From contig AP025582.1 of assembly GCA_022846075.1 (NCBI GenBank), forward strand, positions 1,736,001 to 1,800,000: 64,000 nucleotides of DNA. Reading direction: 5' to 3'. The translations under genes and the position numbers were made by a program. The notes under the pieces are model-generated. The model saw only the letters and a list, made by a program, of their open reading frames with translations, ran no database searches and had not been told where the DNA came from. The DNA is from Oscillospiraceae bacterium (lineage in GTDB: Bacteria > Bacillota > Clostridia > Oscillospirales > Oscillospiraceae). Below are positions 16,589 through 24,399 of the stretch, piece by piece. The first letter of the stretch is position 1; the number at the start of each line of letters is the position of its first letter.

Positions 16589-17929
16589 ATGAGCAGCGCA
16601 GCTTTGGAAAAACGCGACGGCTTCAACAGCAAACTCGGCTTTATCCTGGCATGTATCGGCTCCGCCGTAGGCATGGGCAATATCTGGCTCTTTCCATACC
16701 GCATGGCCACCTATGGCGGTGCCTTCCTCCTGGTCTATCTGATCTTCGATGTCCTCATCGGCTTCTCCGGCGTCATCGGAGAGATGAACTTCGGCCGCAG
16801 AGCCAAGGCCGGCCCCATCGGCGCCTTCGGCGAGGCCGCGGCCTCCCGGGGTGAAGACAAGCGCAAGCTCGGCCAGATCGTGGGCGCTCTGCCCATGCTG
16901 GGCGCTCTGGCCCTGGCCATCGGTTACTCGGTGGTGGTGGGCTGGATCTTCAAGTACACCGTTGGCTCCTTCACCGGCTCCGTCCTGGCTCCCGCCGACC
17001 CCGCCGGCTTCGGAGCCGCTTTTGGCGGCATGGCCACTACCTTCGGCAACAATATGTGGCTCATCATCGCCCTGGTGGTCACCTTCGCCATCATGACCCT
17101 GGGCATCGCCGGAGGCATTGAGAAGGCCAACAAAATCATGATCCCCCTGTTCTATCTTATGTTTGTCGGTCTGGCTATCTACGTGGGCTTTCAGCCCGGA
17201 GCGTCCGAGGGCTACAAGTGGATGTTCACCATCGACCCCAAGCAGTTTGCCAACCCCATGCTGTACGTCTACGCTTTGGGTCAGTCCTTCTTCTCCCTGT
17301 CCCTGGCGGGCAACGGCACCGTCATCTACGGCTCCTACCTGAGTGACGACACCGACACGGTCAGCTCCGCCGTCCTGATCGCCATCTTCGACACGCTGGC
17401 CGCCATGCTGGCCGCCCTGGTCATCATCCCCGCCATGGCCACTACCGGCGCCGTCCTCTCCGAAAGCGGCCCGGGGCTCATGTTCATCTCCCTGCCCTAC
17501 CTCTTCAAGGCCATGCCCGGCGGCCAGATCGTCATGATCGTTTTCTTTGTGGCCGTCCTCTTCGCCGGGTTGACCTCGCTGGTCAACCTCTATGAGGCAC
17601 CCATCGCCACCCTTCAGGATAACCTGAAATTCAGCCGTCCTAAGGCCGTCGTTACCATCGCCGTCATCGGCGCCGTCGTGTCCCTGTGTATTCAGGGCAT
17701 CGTCAGTGATTGGATGGATTTCGTCTCCATTTACATCTGCCCTCTGGGCGCCGGACTAGCTGGCATCTTCTTCGCCTGGGTCTGGGGCAGGAAAGCCGTG
17801 GAGGACGAAGTCTCCAAAGGCCACGGCAAGCCCATCGGCAGCTGGTACTATCCCCTTTACAAGTGGCTGTTCTGCGGCCTGACTATGGTGGTTTTCTTCG
17901 CCGGCATCGCATTCGGCGGTATCGGCTGA
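16589..17929 (+). CDS. Sodium-dependent transporter, NSS/SNF family
   Basis: A 446-residue membrane protein of the neurotransmitter:sodium symporter family (LeuT/MhsT-like), with the start at ATG 16589 behind GAAAGGGG. TM1 carries the sodium and substrate signature GFILACIGSAVGMGNIWLFPY. About 11 hydrophobic segments follow, including IVGALPMLGALALAIGYSVVVGW and the TM6-like YALGQSFFSLSLAGNGTVIYG. Eleven rather than twelve TMs is usual for prokaryotic members. It probably imports amino acids with Na+. The substrate cannot be read from sequence. It is a single gene, closed by the hairpin at 17986-18025. Confidence 0.92.
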   Translation: MSSAALEKRDGFNSKLGFILACIGSAVGMGNIWLFPYRMATYGGAFLLVYLIFDVLIGFSGVIGEMNFGRRAKAGPIGAFGEAAASRGEDKRKLGQIVGALPMLGALALAIGYSVVVGWIFKYTVGSFTGSVLAPADPAGFGAAFGGMATTFGNNMWLIIALVVTFAIMTLGIAGGIEKANKIMIPLFYLMFVGLAIYVGFQPGASEGYKWMFTIDPKQFANPMLYVYALGQSFFSLSLAGNGTVIYGSYLSDDTDTVSSAVLIAIFDTLAAMLAALVIIPAMATTGAVLSESGPGLMFISLPYLFKAMPGGQIVMIVFFVAVLFAGLTSLVNLYEAPIATLQDNLKFSRPKAVVTIAVIGAVVSLCIQGIVSDWMDFVSIYICPLGAGLAGIFFAWVWGRKAVEDEVSKGHGKPIGSWYYPLYKWLFCGLTMVVFFAGIAFGGIG

Positions 17930-17985
17930 GATGTCCATATAAATTCCCTTCTCTCTCTTCGAAAGGATGCGCCGCATCCGGACGA

Positions 17986-18025
17986 GCAAGGAGGCCAGCC
18001 CAATGGGCTGGCCTCCTTGCTTTTA
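17986..18025 (+). terminator. Terminator of the SNF transporter gene
   Basis: A 15-bp stem GCAAGGAGGCCAGCC (17986-18000) pairs with 18006-18020 over CAATG, followed by TTTTAT. Confidence 0.9.
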
Positions 18026-18073
18026 TCATAGCGGCACCTTAAATTAAAACTACTTAAATCCGGCCGGCAGACC

Positions 18074-19363
18074 TTACTCCCACTCTATGGTGCCGCAGGG
18101 CTTCGGCGTCAAATCAAAGAGGACCCGGTTCACCCCCGGCACCTCATTGGTGATCCGCTTCGTGATCTTCTGGAGGAGAGAAAAAGGCACGTCCTCCACC
18201 GTTGCGGTCATGGCGTCCACCGTGTTCACCGCCCGGAGGATCACCGGCCAGTCAAAGGTACGCCTGCCCTCCTTCACGCCCACAGATTTGAAATCGGGCA
18301 CCACGGTAAAATACTGCCAAACCTTCCCTTCCAGACCGTTTTCGGCAAACTCCTCCCGCAGAATAGCGTCGGACTCCCGCACGGCCTCCAGGCGGTCCCT
18401 GGTGATGGCGCCCAGACAGCGCACACCCAGGCCGGGGCCCGGGAAAGGCTGGCGGTAGACCATGGAGTCGGGCAGGCCCAGAGCCTTGCCGCAGGCGCGC
18501 ACCTCGTCCTTGAAAAGCATCTTCAGCGGCTCCACCAGCTGGAAACCCAGGTCTTCAGGCAGTCCTCCCACATTGTGGTGGGACTTGACCGCCTTTACCG
18601 TCTTGGTGCCCGACTCGATGATATCGGGGTAGATGGTGCCCTGGGCCAGGAAGTCGATGCCCTCCAGCTTACGTGCCTCTTCCTCAAACACTCGAATGAA
18701 CTCAGCCCCGATGATCTTCCTCTTTTGCTCGGGCTCAGCCACTTCCGCCAGCTTGTCCAGGAAGCGGTCCACCGCATCCACATAGATGAGGTTGGCATCC
18801 ATCTCATTCCGGAAAACCTGTACCACCTGCTCAGGCTCCCCCTTGCGCAGGAGGCCGTGGTTGACGTGGACACAGGTGAGCTGCTTGCCGATGGCTTTGA
18901 TGAGGAGCGCGGCCACCACGGAGGAATCCACACCACCAGAGAGGGCCAAAAGCACCTTTTTGTCCCCCACTTGACGGCGGATCAGCTCCACCTGGTCGGC
19001 AATAAAGTTATCCATATTCCAGTTGGCCTCAGCGCCGCAGACGCCGAAAACAAAATTGGAGATGACCTCTTTCCGCTCCGCCTCATCCAAAGGCCAGGGG
19101 GCGTCGCCTTTGTGGTCGGCCAAAAGGACAGGAACGTCGCAGTTATAGACCTCTTTCGCCGCGTCGATCTCCACGCCGTCCACCACACGGTTGGGACCGC
19201 CGTTGAGAATAACGCCCTTCACATTGGGCAGCGCCTTCAGCTCCTCCAGCGTGATGTCATGGGGATGGATCTCACTGTACACTCCCAGGGCACGAATCTC
19301 CCGGGCCAGACGAGGGTTCTCTTCACTGCCCAGATCGAGAACGACGATCATATCCTGCTTCAT
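18074..19363 (-). CDS. guaA: GMP synthase paralog with eroded glutaminase domain
   Basis: A 429-residue GuaA-like protein. Residues from about 120 are a full ATP-pyrophosphatase plus dimerisation domain ([70 protein letters not shown], and the end LTPKPCGTIEWE). The N-terminal amidotransferase part is only ~115 residues. It keeps the first strands (MIVVLDLGSEENPRLAREIRALG, GVILNGGPN) but lacks the stretch with the catalytic Cys (GICYGCQ in the other copy) and the His-x-Glu (HPE) pair. It should therefore use free ammonia or ammonia from a partner. It is an intact frame, not a pseudogene by its sequence. A complete guaA lies at 30323, beyond the inserted element. Confidence 0.88.
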   Translation of the reverse strand: MKQDMIVVLDLGSEENPRLAREIRALGVYSEIHPHDITLEELKALPNVKGVILNGGPNRVVDGVEIDAAKEVYNCDVPVLLADHKGDAPWPLDEAERKEVISNFVFGVCGAEANWNMDNFIADQVELIRRQVGDKKVLLALSGGVDSSVVAALLIKAIGKQLTCVHVNHGLLRKGEPEQVVQVFRNEMDANLIYVDAVDRFLDKLAEVAEPEQKRKIIGAEFIRVFEEEARKLEGIDFLAQGTIYPDIIESGTKTVKAVKSHHNVGGLPEDLGFQLVEPLKMLFKDEVRACGKALGLPDSMVYRQPFPGPGLGVRCLGAITRDRLEAVRESDAILREEFAENGLEGKVWQYFTVVPDFKSVGVKEGRRTFDWPVILRAVNTVDAMTATVEDVPFSLLQKITKRITNEVPGVNRVLFDLTPKPCGTIEWE

Positions 19364-19424
19364 TTGCCTTCCTCCAATTTCTCATCGTAAAAAATATCGT
19401 GCTTCGATTTTTTCTCTATGAACA

Positions 19425-20038
19425 CTATGTAATGCTCCACCAAGGAGTTCTTGGCTTTCCCTCATCCGCAGCCGCAACTGGGAAGCACACGCCAAGCGTT
19501 TCGGCTAAGTGTTTCAGCATCATGCGGTACAGTCCCGCCATTGTAGCAGTATTCAAATAAGGCTGTCCAAAATGGATGCTTCCTTTATCGTGTACAGATT
19601 GCAGATTTTCCTTTATCAGCCTACCTGCCCGTTCGTCGTCCGGTGATATGTTCGCCTGACGCAGGATATCTGAAATTTCATCGGACAAACTCTTATGATA
19701 TATGAACTTGTACTCCTGCATACCTCTGATATTCCAAAATGTCTCATAAAACGGAACACCATAGGCCCGGATCCAATCCCACATAATTTCCGGGTCAGTT
19801 ACATTTGGGCCCTCCGTGTGGCATCGGCTGCACAGCAAAACTATATTACCAGGCTCATCCTTTCCCCCAAGCGGGTCCGGGATGATATGACATCGTTGTA
19901 GCTTTTTCTCACAGCCGCATCTCCAGCAGTGCGTTTCCGCCTCGCTCCGGCCTACGCTCAACCACATTCATCGATCCGCCTGCTCCAGTAATCTACCGCT
20001 TCGCGAATCGTTGTTTTAATTGGAAGTCTTCTGCCCAT
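19425..20038 (-). pseudogene. HNH endonuclease-like gene interrupted by a one-base frameshift
   Basis: Two minus-strand frames join into one HNH-type protein. The first runs from ATG 20038 (MGRRLPIKTTIREAVDYW ... RRIDECG) and hits TGA near 19961. The second continues from there as LSVGRSEAETHCWRCGCEKKLQRCHIIP, then GGKDEPGNIVLLCSRCH. A single missing base in the GGTTGAGC region explains it. The HNH core is CWRCG ... RCHIIPDPLGG ... N ... CSRCH, with four Cys and the His. An internal ATG at 19967 could still give a 180-residue product. The gene lies outside the mobile element, between the two guaA genes. Either a real mutation or a sequencing error fits. Confidence 0.7.
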
Positions 20039-20085
20039 GAGAAAGGCCCCCAATCAAAAACTCAAATATATTTTACAGAAGTTAC

Positions 20086-20093
20086 TCCCACTC
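20086..20093. other. Left attachment core of the element
   Basis: The bases TTACTCCCACTC (20082-20093, approximately) equal the last 12 bases of a guaA gene (GAGTGGGAGTAA on minus) with no guaA attached. They are identical to the end of the other guaA copy at 18074. This fits displaced original guaA sequence left when the element entered. The 8 bases TCCCACTC are shared with the right end. Confidence 0.7.
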
Positions 20094-20196
20094 GCCAAGT
20101 GGAAACGCAGTCTAAACTTTTTTGTATAGACCGTTTGATTCCATTTGGCTTTATTTGATACCAATTATCCCAATCCTATGGGGTATCCGACTTTCT

Positions 20197-20227
20197 GCTA
20201 TCAAAAAGCTATCAGGAGATGCTATCA
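20197..20227 (+). repeat. Left-end GCTATCA direct repeats (putative integrase arm sites)
   Basis: Three copies of GCTATCA at 20197-20203, 20208-20214 and 20221-20227. The first two start 11 bp apart, the same period as the pair at the other end of the element. Confidence 0.65.
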
Positions 20228-20231
20228 ATTC

Positions 20232-20663
20232 TCATTTAACCAACTCATTTAAGGCAGTGAGAATATCATCCAAATTGAAAGAGTTGACCCATTTGGCACC
20301 AATCCCATAAGCTTCAATCGGAGCCGTATACGAGGAATTTAATTTTACGACAACGAGTCCATTGTTTTTCTCATGATTTTTGTCAATTTCATACGCCTGC
20401 CAATTTCGGTATCCAATATCTTCTGAATCAGGGTGTTCATCATCTGAGTGTTTTCCGATAATAGCAATCATATAATTAGCCTGTCCAATTTTTGTACTGA
20501 GGACTTGCTTAATTTTAGAAATTGACTCACTCTGAATTTCGCTGGGAGTACAGTCATTGATCGAAAAGTCGATATTTGGATTACTGTTCCATGCTTCTAA
20601 GAGGTAATAGTAGCTTTTGTCATGCTCAAAATCAAATGATACGCAAACTTTCTTTTTAGCCAT
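20232..20663 (-). CDS. ThsB-like TIR-domain protein (MTH538 type)
   Basis: A 143-residue soluble protein. KVCVSFDFEHDKSYYYLLEAW, ..DCTPSEIQSESISKIKQVLSTKI and YMIAIIGKHSDDE match the MTH538 TIR-like family (PF08937), which includes ThsB of the Thoeris anti-phage system. ThsB proteins make an NAD-derived signal on infection that activates a separate effector. It is somewhat shorter than ThsB. The start ATG at 20663 lies inside the end of the upstream membrane-protein gene (8-base overlap), so the two are co-translated. It is the last gene of the defence operon and is AT-rich compared with the chromosome. The catalytic residue cannot be assigned by eye. A function in phage defence is inference. 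Confidence 0.72.
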   Translation of the reverse strand: MAKKKVCVSFDFEHDKSYYYLLEAWNSNPNIDFSINDCTPSEIQSESISKIKQVLSTKIGQANYMIAIIGKHSDDEHPDSEDIGYRNWQAYEIDKNHEKNNGLVVVKLNSSYTAPIEAYGIGAKWVNSFNLDDILTALNELVK

Positions 20664-21279
20664 TTTTCTTCCTCCTAAATAGTCTTTTTGTTGCTTTGTA
20701 TACCTTCGGGTGGATTGCTAATATGTAAAAGAGTGAGACAATGATAATTAAAGAACATATCGCTGAGTCGCAAATTGTCGCAAGACTTATGCCACGTTCT
20801 TTCCACTCAATTACAATGCGTGAGATATTTATTGTTATAAAGAGTATGGGGGCAAACCATTTGTAAAAAATATCTATTACATCAAGTACAATAGGATATT
20901 CATTTAAGTAATTCTTGCTCTCTCTATCAAATTTTGCGCCTTCTAAAGATTTTGAAATGCTTGATTCTAGTTCTTCGATATATGCGTACTGTCGTTCAAT
21001 GTAAGTATTGTGCTGCACATACCTAATCAGGGTATATGCGACTAAAACCCATAGCAATGTTTGAAGAATCGTTGAACCAAGCACTATATGTGATTCGCTA
21101 TACTTGATGACCATTCCGGACAAAACACTAATTGCCGCATCTGATTGTATAATCATAAGAAAGGATATAGCTTCAAGGAAACATAGAATGACAAAACATC
21201 TATTTCGCTGTGCCTGCGCGTCTTTGCTCAGCTTAAATGTTTCCTTATAATGATCATAGAGCACGTCAATTCCTTGCAT
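20656..21279 (-). CDS. Four-helix membrane protein paired with the TIR gene (putative effector)
   Basis: A 207-residue protein with four hydrophobic helices at about 29-46, 65-88, 140-157 and 171-189. A charged, probably coiled cytoplasmic segment lies between helices 2 and 3 (residues about 90-135, IERQYAYIEELESSISKSLEG), and there is a very basic tail (KATKRLFRRKKNG). The start at 21279 has AGGGGAGC before it. I recognise no SIR2, SLOG or macro domain, so it is not ThsA. Its layout is like small membrane effectors such as S-4TM/SLATT proteins found next to signal-producing enzymes. Inference: it depolarises or perforates the membrane when the TIR partner fires. It is AT-rich and lies 29 bases downstream of vsr. 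Confidence 0.6.
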   Translation of the reverse strand: MQGIDVLYDHYKETFKLSKDAQAQRNRCFVILCFLEAISFLMIIQSDAAISVLSGMVIKYSESHIVLGSTILQTLLWVLVAYTLIRYVQHNTYIERQYAYIEELESSISKSLEGAKFDRESKNYLNEYPIVLDVIDIFYKWFAPILFITINISRIVIEWKERGISLATICDSAICSLIIIVSLFYILAIHPKVYKATKRLFRRKKNG

Positions 21280-21308
21280 TTTCGCTCCCCTTAATTTGAA
21301 AACTGGTT

Positions 21309-21719
21309 CTATAATAGCGCTACTATACCGGATACCGTTCTTTCAAAGTTTCTCCTTATCTCACATTCCCACAGCACAATGACTTTCCAGCCGTCAGCCT
21401 CAAGTGCCTGAATATGCTCCTGGTCTCGTTGCTTTGTTCGCTCTATCTTGGGCCTCCAATATGCTTTATTGGATTGACTGGTATGCGCATAATGACTGCC
21501 GCAATCATGCCCATGCCAATAGCATCCATGAATGAAGATAGCAATTTTCTTTCTGGTGAATACAATATCCGGTTTTCCGGGCAGCGCCTTGTAATTCACA
21601 CGGTAGCGGTATCCCATAGAAAACAGCTTGCGGCGCACCAAAAGTTCAATACTGGTATCTTTGCTTTTGATGTGCGACATAATCTCGCTACGGCGGGAAG
21701 AGGAAACAGAATCAGCCAT
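21309..21719 (-). CDS. vsr: Very short patch repair endonuclease
   Basis: Vsr, 136 residues. It has the start RRSEIMSHIKSKDTSIELLVRRKLFSMG-like segment, the catalytic region YRVNYKALPGKPDIVFTRKKIAIFIHGCYWHGHDC with metal-binding Asp and His residues, and the end VIVLWECEIRR. Vsr nicks at T:G mismatches that arise when 5-methylcytosine deaminates, so it accompanies C5 methyltransferases such as the one two genes upstream. Its ATG overlaps the restriction-gene stop by one base (TAATG type). Confidence 0.95.
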   Translation of the reverse strand: MADSVSSSRRSEIMSHIKSKDTSIELLVRRKLFSMGYRYRVNYKALPGKPDIVFTRKKIAIFIHGCYWHGHDCGSHYAHTSQSNKAYWRPKIERTKQRDQEHIQALEADGWKVIVLWECEIRRNFERTVSGIVALL

Positions 21720-22594
21720 TACACAGACAAATCCAGCGGTAGATCGGAAATATCCTTCAGCCGCTTGCCCTGCACCAAGGTTTCCAGCGTTTCTACCGCA
21801 TCCTCAGAACCCGCCTCTTTAACTGCTCGAATCAGTTCATAGAGTGCAAAGTGATATACGCAGTCAATATCGCCAGTGCCGAGCGCAAGAGATGCCAAGC
21901 GATTCGGCATAGGCTCAGCCGTCACAACAACGATGTGCGGCAAATGTCCCTTTCGGTTGCGGATCAGGTTCAATGCCTCTGTGCGGCTGTTCTGTGCGCG
22001 GTCGCTGCGCATCGTGTACTTTGCAGAAACACTCGCATGAAGAATGGGCTTGCCGCCGTTAGACTTCCGAATATCAGCCATCTTGCAGATTTCGTCATCA
22101 ACAATGGGCTGAGCGGCATTGATCTCGCTGTCCTCATAGAGATCGCGGTAAACAACAACGTCAGGTGCAACGAGGTAATCATTCCCGAGTGCAGCGGCCA
22201 ACTGTGCGTTCTGTGTCGTAAGCGCATTTAAGTAAGCAAGATGCTCGTACTGCGCAAAATCGCTCGTTTTCAGTTTGTTGTTATTGCCGAGCTGAAGAAT
22301 TGTCCAATTTCCGGGACGGAGGTTCTGCAAATAGGGGAAGGTTTCACGCAGGAACTCCATTGTCAGCGTTTCAAATTGCTTTCCGAGAGTCTGCCCGGAA
22401 ATTTTGTCAACCGTGGAGACAGCATGATGCTGCTCCTCTACAAGAATGTCAACGATCCTCCGCGCAATCGCCTTTGAGCCGCGGCTGCTGGTGTCTGCAT
22501 TGGATGCGACACCTGCCGTGGTCAACGTCAGTGTGTTGGTTTCAAACAACTGCTTGTGAAAGTGGAATCTCGCGTTTGCTATCAATGCATCCAT
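21719..22594 (-). CDS. Type II restriction endonuclease, NgoMIV family
   Basis: A 291-residue enzyme. The NgoMIV/Cfr10I catalytic pattern PD-x46-K-x13-E is met exactly: Asp145 in VAPDVVV, Lys192 in SVSAKYTMRSD, Glu206 in NSRTEALNLI. The surrounding text RSDRAQNSRTEALNLIRNRK and SLALGTGDIDCVYHFALYEL is strongly NgoMIV-like. NgoMIV cuts GCCGGC; the same or a related target is likely here but not proven. The start ATG at 22594 lies 53 bases inside the methyltransferase gene. This makes the methylase come first and couples the endonuclease to it. Confidence 0.93.
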   Translation of the reverse strand: MDALIANARFHFHKQLFETNTLTLTTAGVASNADTSSRGSKAIARRIVDILVEEQHHAVSTVDKISGQTLGKQFETLTMEFLRETFPYLQNLRPGNWTILQLGNNNKLKTSDFAQYEHLAYLNALTTQNAQLAAALGNDYLVAPDVVVYRDLYEDSEINAAQPIVDDEICKMADIRKSNGGKPILHASVSAKYTMRSDRAQNSRTEALNLIRNRKGHLPHIVVVTAEPMPNRLASLALGTGDIDCVYHFALYELIRAVKEAGSEDAVETLETLVQGKRLKDISDLPLDLSV

Positions 22595-23528
22595 GCTCCA
22601 AACACTCCTTTATTTTTTCTCCAACTGCCCGGGCAACCGGGGGCGGGAATGCATTTCCAATCATCCTGCAAGCTACGGTTTTACGGTTTCCGAATGTCCA
22701 TGTATCGGGGAAACCTTGAATCCGTGCCATCATTCGGCTTGTCAAGCGGGGCATACCCTCAAATCCGGGGGCGGGTGCTTCGTTTGCAATTCCTCGACCA
22801 TCTACGCCTAACTCTGCCCATGCATTACGGGCGCGTGTGGGACCAAGGTCAGGACCACCGTGCTTCTTGGAGCCGCCTACAAGGGTCGGAGCGATTCGGT
22901 TTGCATTAGATGCCCACTGCTTCGCACCTTCCCATCCGTTCTGTGCCATCAAATCACGGAGCGTATCACCAACAGTGGGGGCGTTGTCTGGTTGTTCATC
23001 AGGATAGGCAAATGCTCCAATTTGATCCCTCCGAATGCCGATGATAACCACTCGGGGACGTAGCTGTGGAACACCATAGTCAGAGGCGTTCAAGAGCTTG
23101 ATATGGGTTACATAGCCGAGCTTTTGAATCGACGTGAAAATGTGGTCGCGGTATTCATCAAAACCCGAATCAAGAAAGCCACGGACATTTTCAAGCATGA
23201 CAGCACGCGGCTGAATTTCTTTGATAAGGCGGATGGCTTCAGGGAACAGATCTCTTTCATCTTCCTGTCCGAGTTGCTTTCCTGCTACGGAGAAAGGCGG
23301 GCAAGGAACGCCTCCAGCCAGCAGATCGACACCGTGGTATGGGCGTCCGTCAAAATCGTGAACATCTGCGCAAATGACGTTCCACTCCGGGCGGTTCTGC
23401 TTTAATACCTTGCAATAATCTTCTTCATACTCGACAAGCGCAACATGGACAAAGCCTGCCATTGCAAGCCCCAAAGCCTGTCCACCAGCGCCAGCGCATA
23501 TTTCAACACAAGTCAGCGGTTGCTGCAT
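22542..23528 (-). CDS. DNA (cytosine-5-)-methyltransferase
   Basis: A C5 methyltransferase of 328 residues from the ATG at 23528 (preceded by AGGAG). A GTG at 23564 overlapping the HTH gene stop (GTGA) would add 12 residues. Motifs in order: I (CVEICAGAGGQALGLAMAG), IV with catalytic Cys (GGVPCPPFSVAG), VI (VMLENVRGF), VIII (QLRPRVVIIGI) and X (RMIGNAFPPPVARAVG). The target-recognition region lies between VIII and IX. It should protect the NgoMIV-type site of its partner. It is the second gene of the defence operon. Confidence 0.95.
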   Translation of the reverse strand: MQQPLTCVEICAGAGGQALGLAMAGFVHVALVEYEEDYCKVLKQNRPEWNVICADVHDFDGRPYHGVDLLAGGVPCPPFSVAGKQLGQEDERDLFPEAIRLIKEIQPRAVMLENVRGFLDSGFDEYRDHIFTSIQKLGYVTHIKLLNASDYGVPQLRPRVVIIGIRRDQIGAFAYPDEQPDNAPTVGDTLRDLMAQNGWEGAKQWASNANRIAPTLVGGSKKHGGPDLGPTRARNAWAELGVDGRGIANEAPAPGFEGMPRLTSRMMARIQGFPDTWTFGNRKTVACRMIGNAFPPPVARAVGEKIKECLEHGCIDSKREIPLSQAVV

Positions 23529-23560
23529 TTTCTTTTCACTCCTGCGTAGTTCGATTGAAA

Positions 23561-23782
23561 TCACGACTGTTCCGTATCTCCTTCATCAACGAACTCCATG
23601 ATGTCTCCTACATCACATTTGAGCGTCAAGCAAATCTTATGCAGGCTTTCCATAGAGACAAATTCGTTTTTCCCCATCTTGGCAAGCACATTGAAGCTGA
23701 TACCGGAGGCGTCTTTCAAATCTGTCCGGTTCATTTTCTTATCGATCAACAACTTCCAGAGCTTATCGTAGGAAATAGGCAT
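23561..23782 (-). CDS. Small XRE-type HTH regulator of the restriction operon
   Basis: A 73-residue protein started at ATG 23782 with GGAG seven bases upstream. It consists of one Cro/CI-like helix-turn-helix (YDKLWKLLIDKKMNRTDLKDASGI ... MGKNEFVSMESLHKICLTLKCDVGDIMEF). The size and first place in the operon fit a controller (C) protein that times expression of the restriction genes, though the sequence is closer to YozG-type HTH proteins than to classic C proteins. Its stop overlaps a possible GTG start of the methyltransferase. Confidence 0.8.
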   Translation of the reverse strand: MPISYDKLWKLLIDKKMNRTDLKDASGISFNVLAKMGKNEFVSMESLHKICLTLKCDVGDIMEFVDEGDTEQS

Positions 23783-23815
23783 TGCAATTCTCCGTTCCAA
23801 ATTTAAACTGATTGT

Positions 23816-23844
23816 ATTATAGCACAAAACGACAATGTTCGCAA
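23816..23844 (-). promoter_or_regulatory. Promoter of the defence operon
   Basis: TTGCGA (23839-23844, read on minus) and a perfect TATAAT (23816-23821) spaced by 17 bases, 34 bases before the HTH start. One promoter appears to drive HTH, methylase, endonuclease, Vsr, membrane protein and TIR, since no terminator is seen between them. Confidence 0.85.
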
Positions 23845-23881
23845 GATAATCTCCCCAGAACGTGAGATGTTCTCTGCAAAG

Positions 23882-23921
23882 AAAAAGCCGCCCGCAGGAG
23901 CCTAAGCTCCTGCGGGCGGCT
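23882..23921 (-). terminator. Terminator after the 96-residue gene
   Basis: A 16-bp GC-rich stem (23886-23901 with 23906-23921) closes a 4-base loop. On the minus strand it is followed by TTTTT, so it ends transcripts coming from 24227 and insulates the defence operon. Confidence 0.88.
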
Positions 23922-23936
23922 GTACCTGATATGGGC

Positions 23937-24227
23937 TTATACTCGCCCTTTTAGCCCGTTCTTCTTAGCAAGCTCGCTTGTTGCCTGTCGGCGTTCTGCC
24001 GAATACGGTGCGGTCAATCGAATGCCGAAGCGCCGGCGGTCGATCTCGAAGGTCAACCCGCCCTGTTCGTCATCGTCGGTCTGCCTGCACAGATTGGGAT
24101 ATGCCGCCGCATATTGTGTCAGCCGCTTTTTGAGCGCGGTATTATGCGTCTGAATTTCGACGGTTTTGCTGGCTTCGTCAAAATAGATGCAGGTCGTTTT
24201 CTGCCGTTTAGTCAGTCCAGTTTTCAT
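23937..24227 (-). CDS. Conserved mobile-element protein of unknown function
   Basis: A 96-residue basic protein (MKTGLTKRQKTTCIYFDEASK, then RLTQYAAAYPNLCRQ, QGGLTFEIDRRRFGIRLTAPYS). I recognise it only as a small protein that recurs in mobile elements of gut Firmicutes. There is no transmembrane segment, signal peptide or catalytic motif. It sits downstream of the relaxase gene with a large hairpin (24311-24377) between them, and a strong terminator follows. Confidence 0.6.
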   Translation of the reverse strand: MKTGLTKRQKTTCIYFDEASKTVEIQTHNTALKKRLTQYAAAYPNLCRQTDDDEQGGLTFEIDRRRFGIRLTAPYSAERRQATSELAKKNGLKGRV

Positions 24228-24310
24228 ATTGCCTCCATTTCTGCCTGTTCTACGAAAACGGGCGCATTTTCAAGTTTTTTTCTCGGCTCTACACCCGCAA
24301 AAACAGGCTG

Positions 24311-24377
24311 ATTTTTGAATGGGGAGCGCCCGGACAATACGCTGCTCGATCTGGACGCTCCCATTCGATAAAATCCG
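24311..24377. repeat. Large imperfect inverted repeat downstream of the relaxase gene
   Basis: Arms GATTTTTGAATGGGGAGCG (24311-24329) and CGCTCCCATTCGATAAAATC (24358-24377) pair with a few bulges. They sit just after the mobV stop (minus strand). It may be a weak terminator or a structured site used in DNA processing. Confidence 0.5.
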
Positions 24378-24399
24378 TTTTTCTCAGCTCAACACGTCA

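Noticed and set aside
19425-20038. HNH gene as cargo of the mobile element
   Set aside because: It lies outside the attachment core at 20086, toward the second guaA gene.
20656-21279. Membrane protein as ThsA
   Set aside because: It has no SIR2, SLOG or macro domain and is far shorter than ThsA.
21310-21327. Near-palindrome TATAATAGCGCTACTATA as an operator for the TM-TIR genes
   Set aside because: It is the coding end of vsr with a mismatch, and no good -35 accompanies it.
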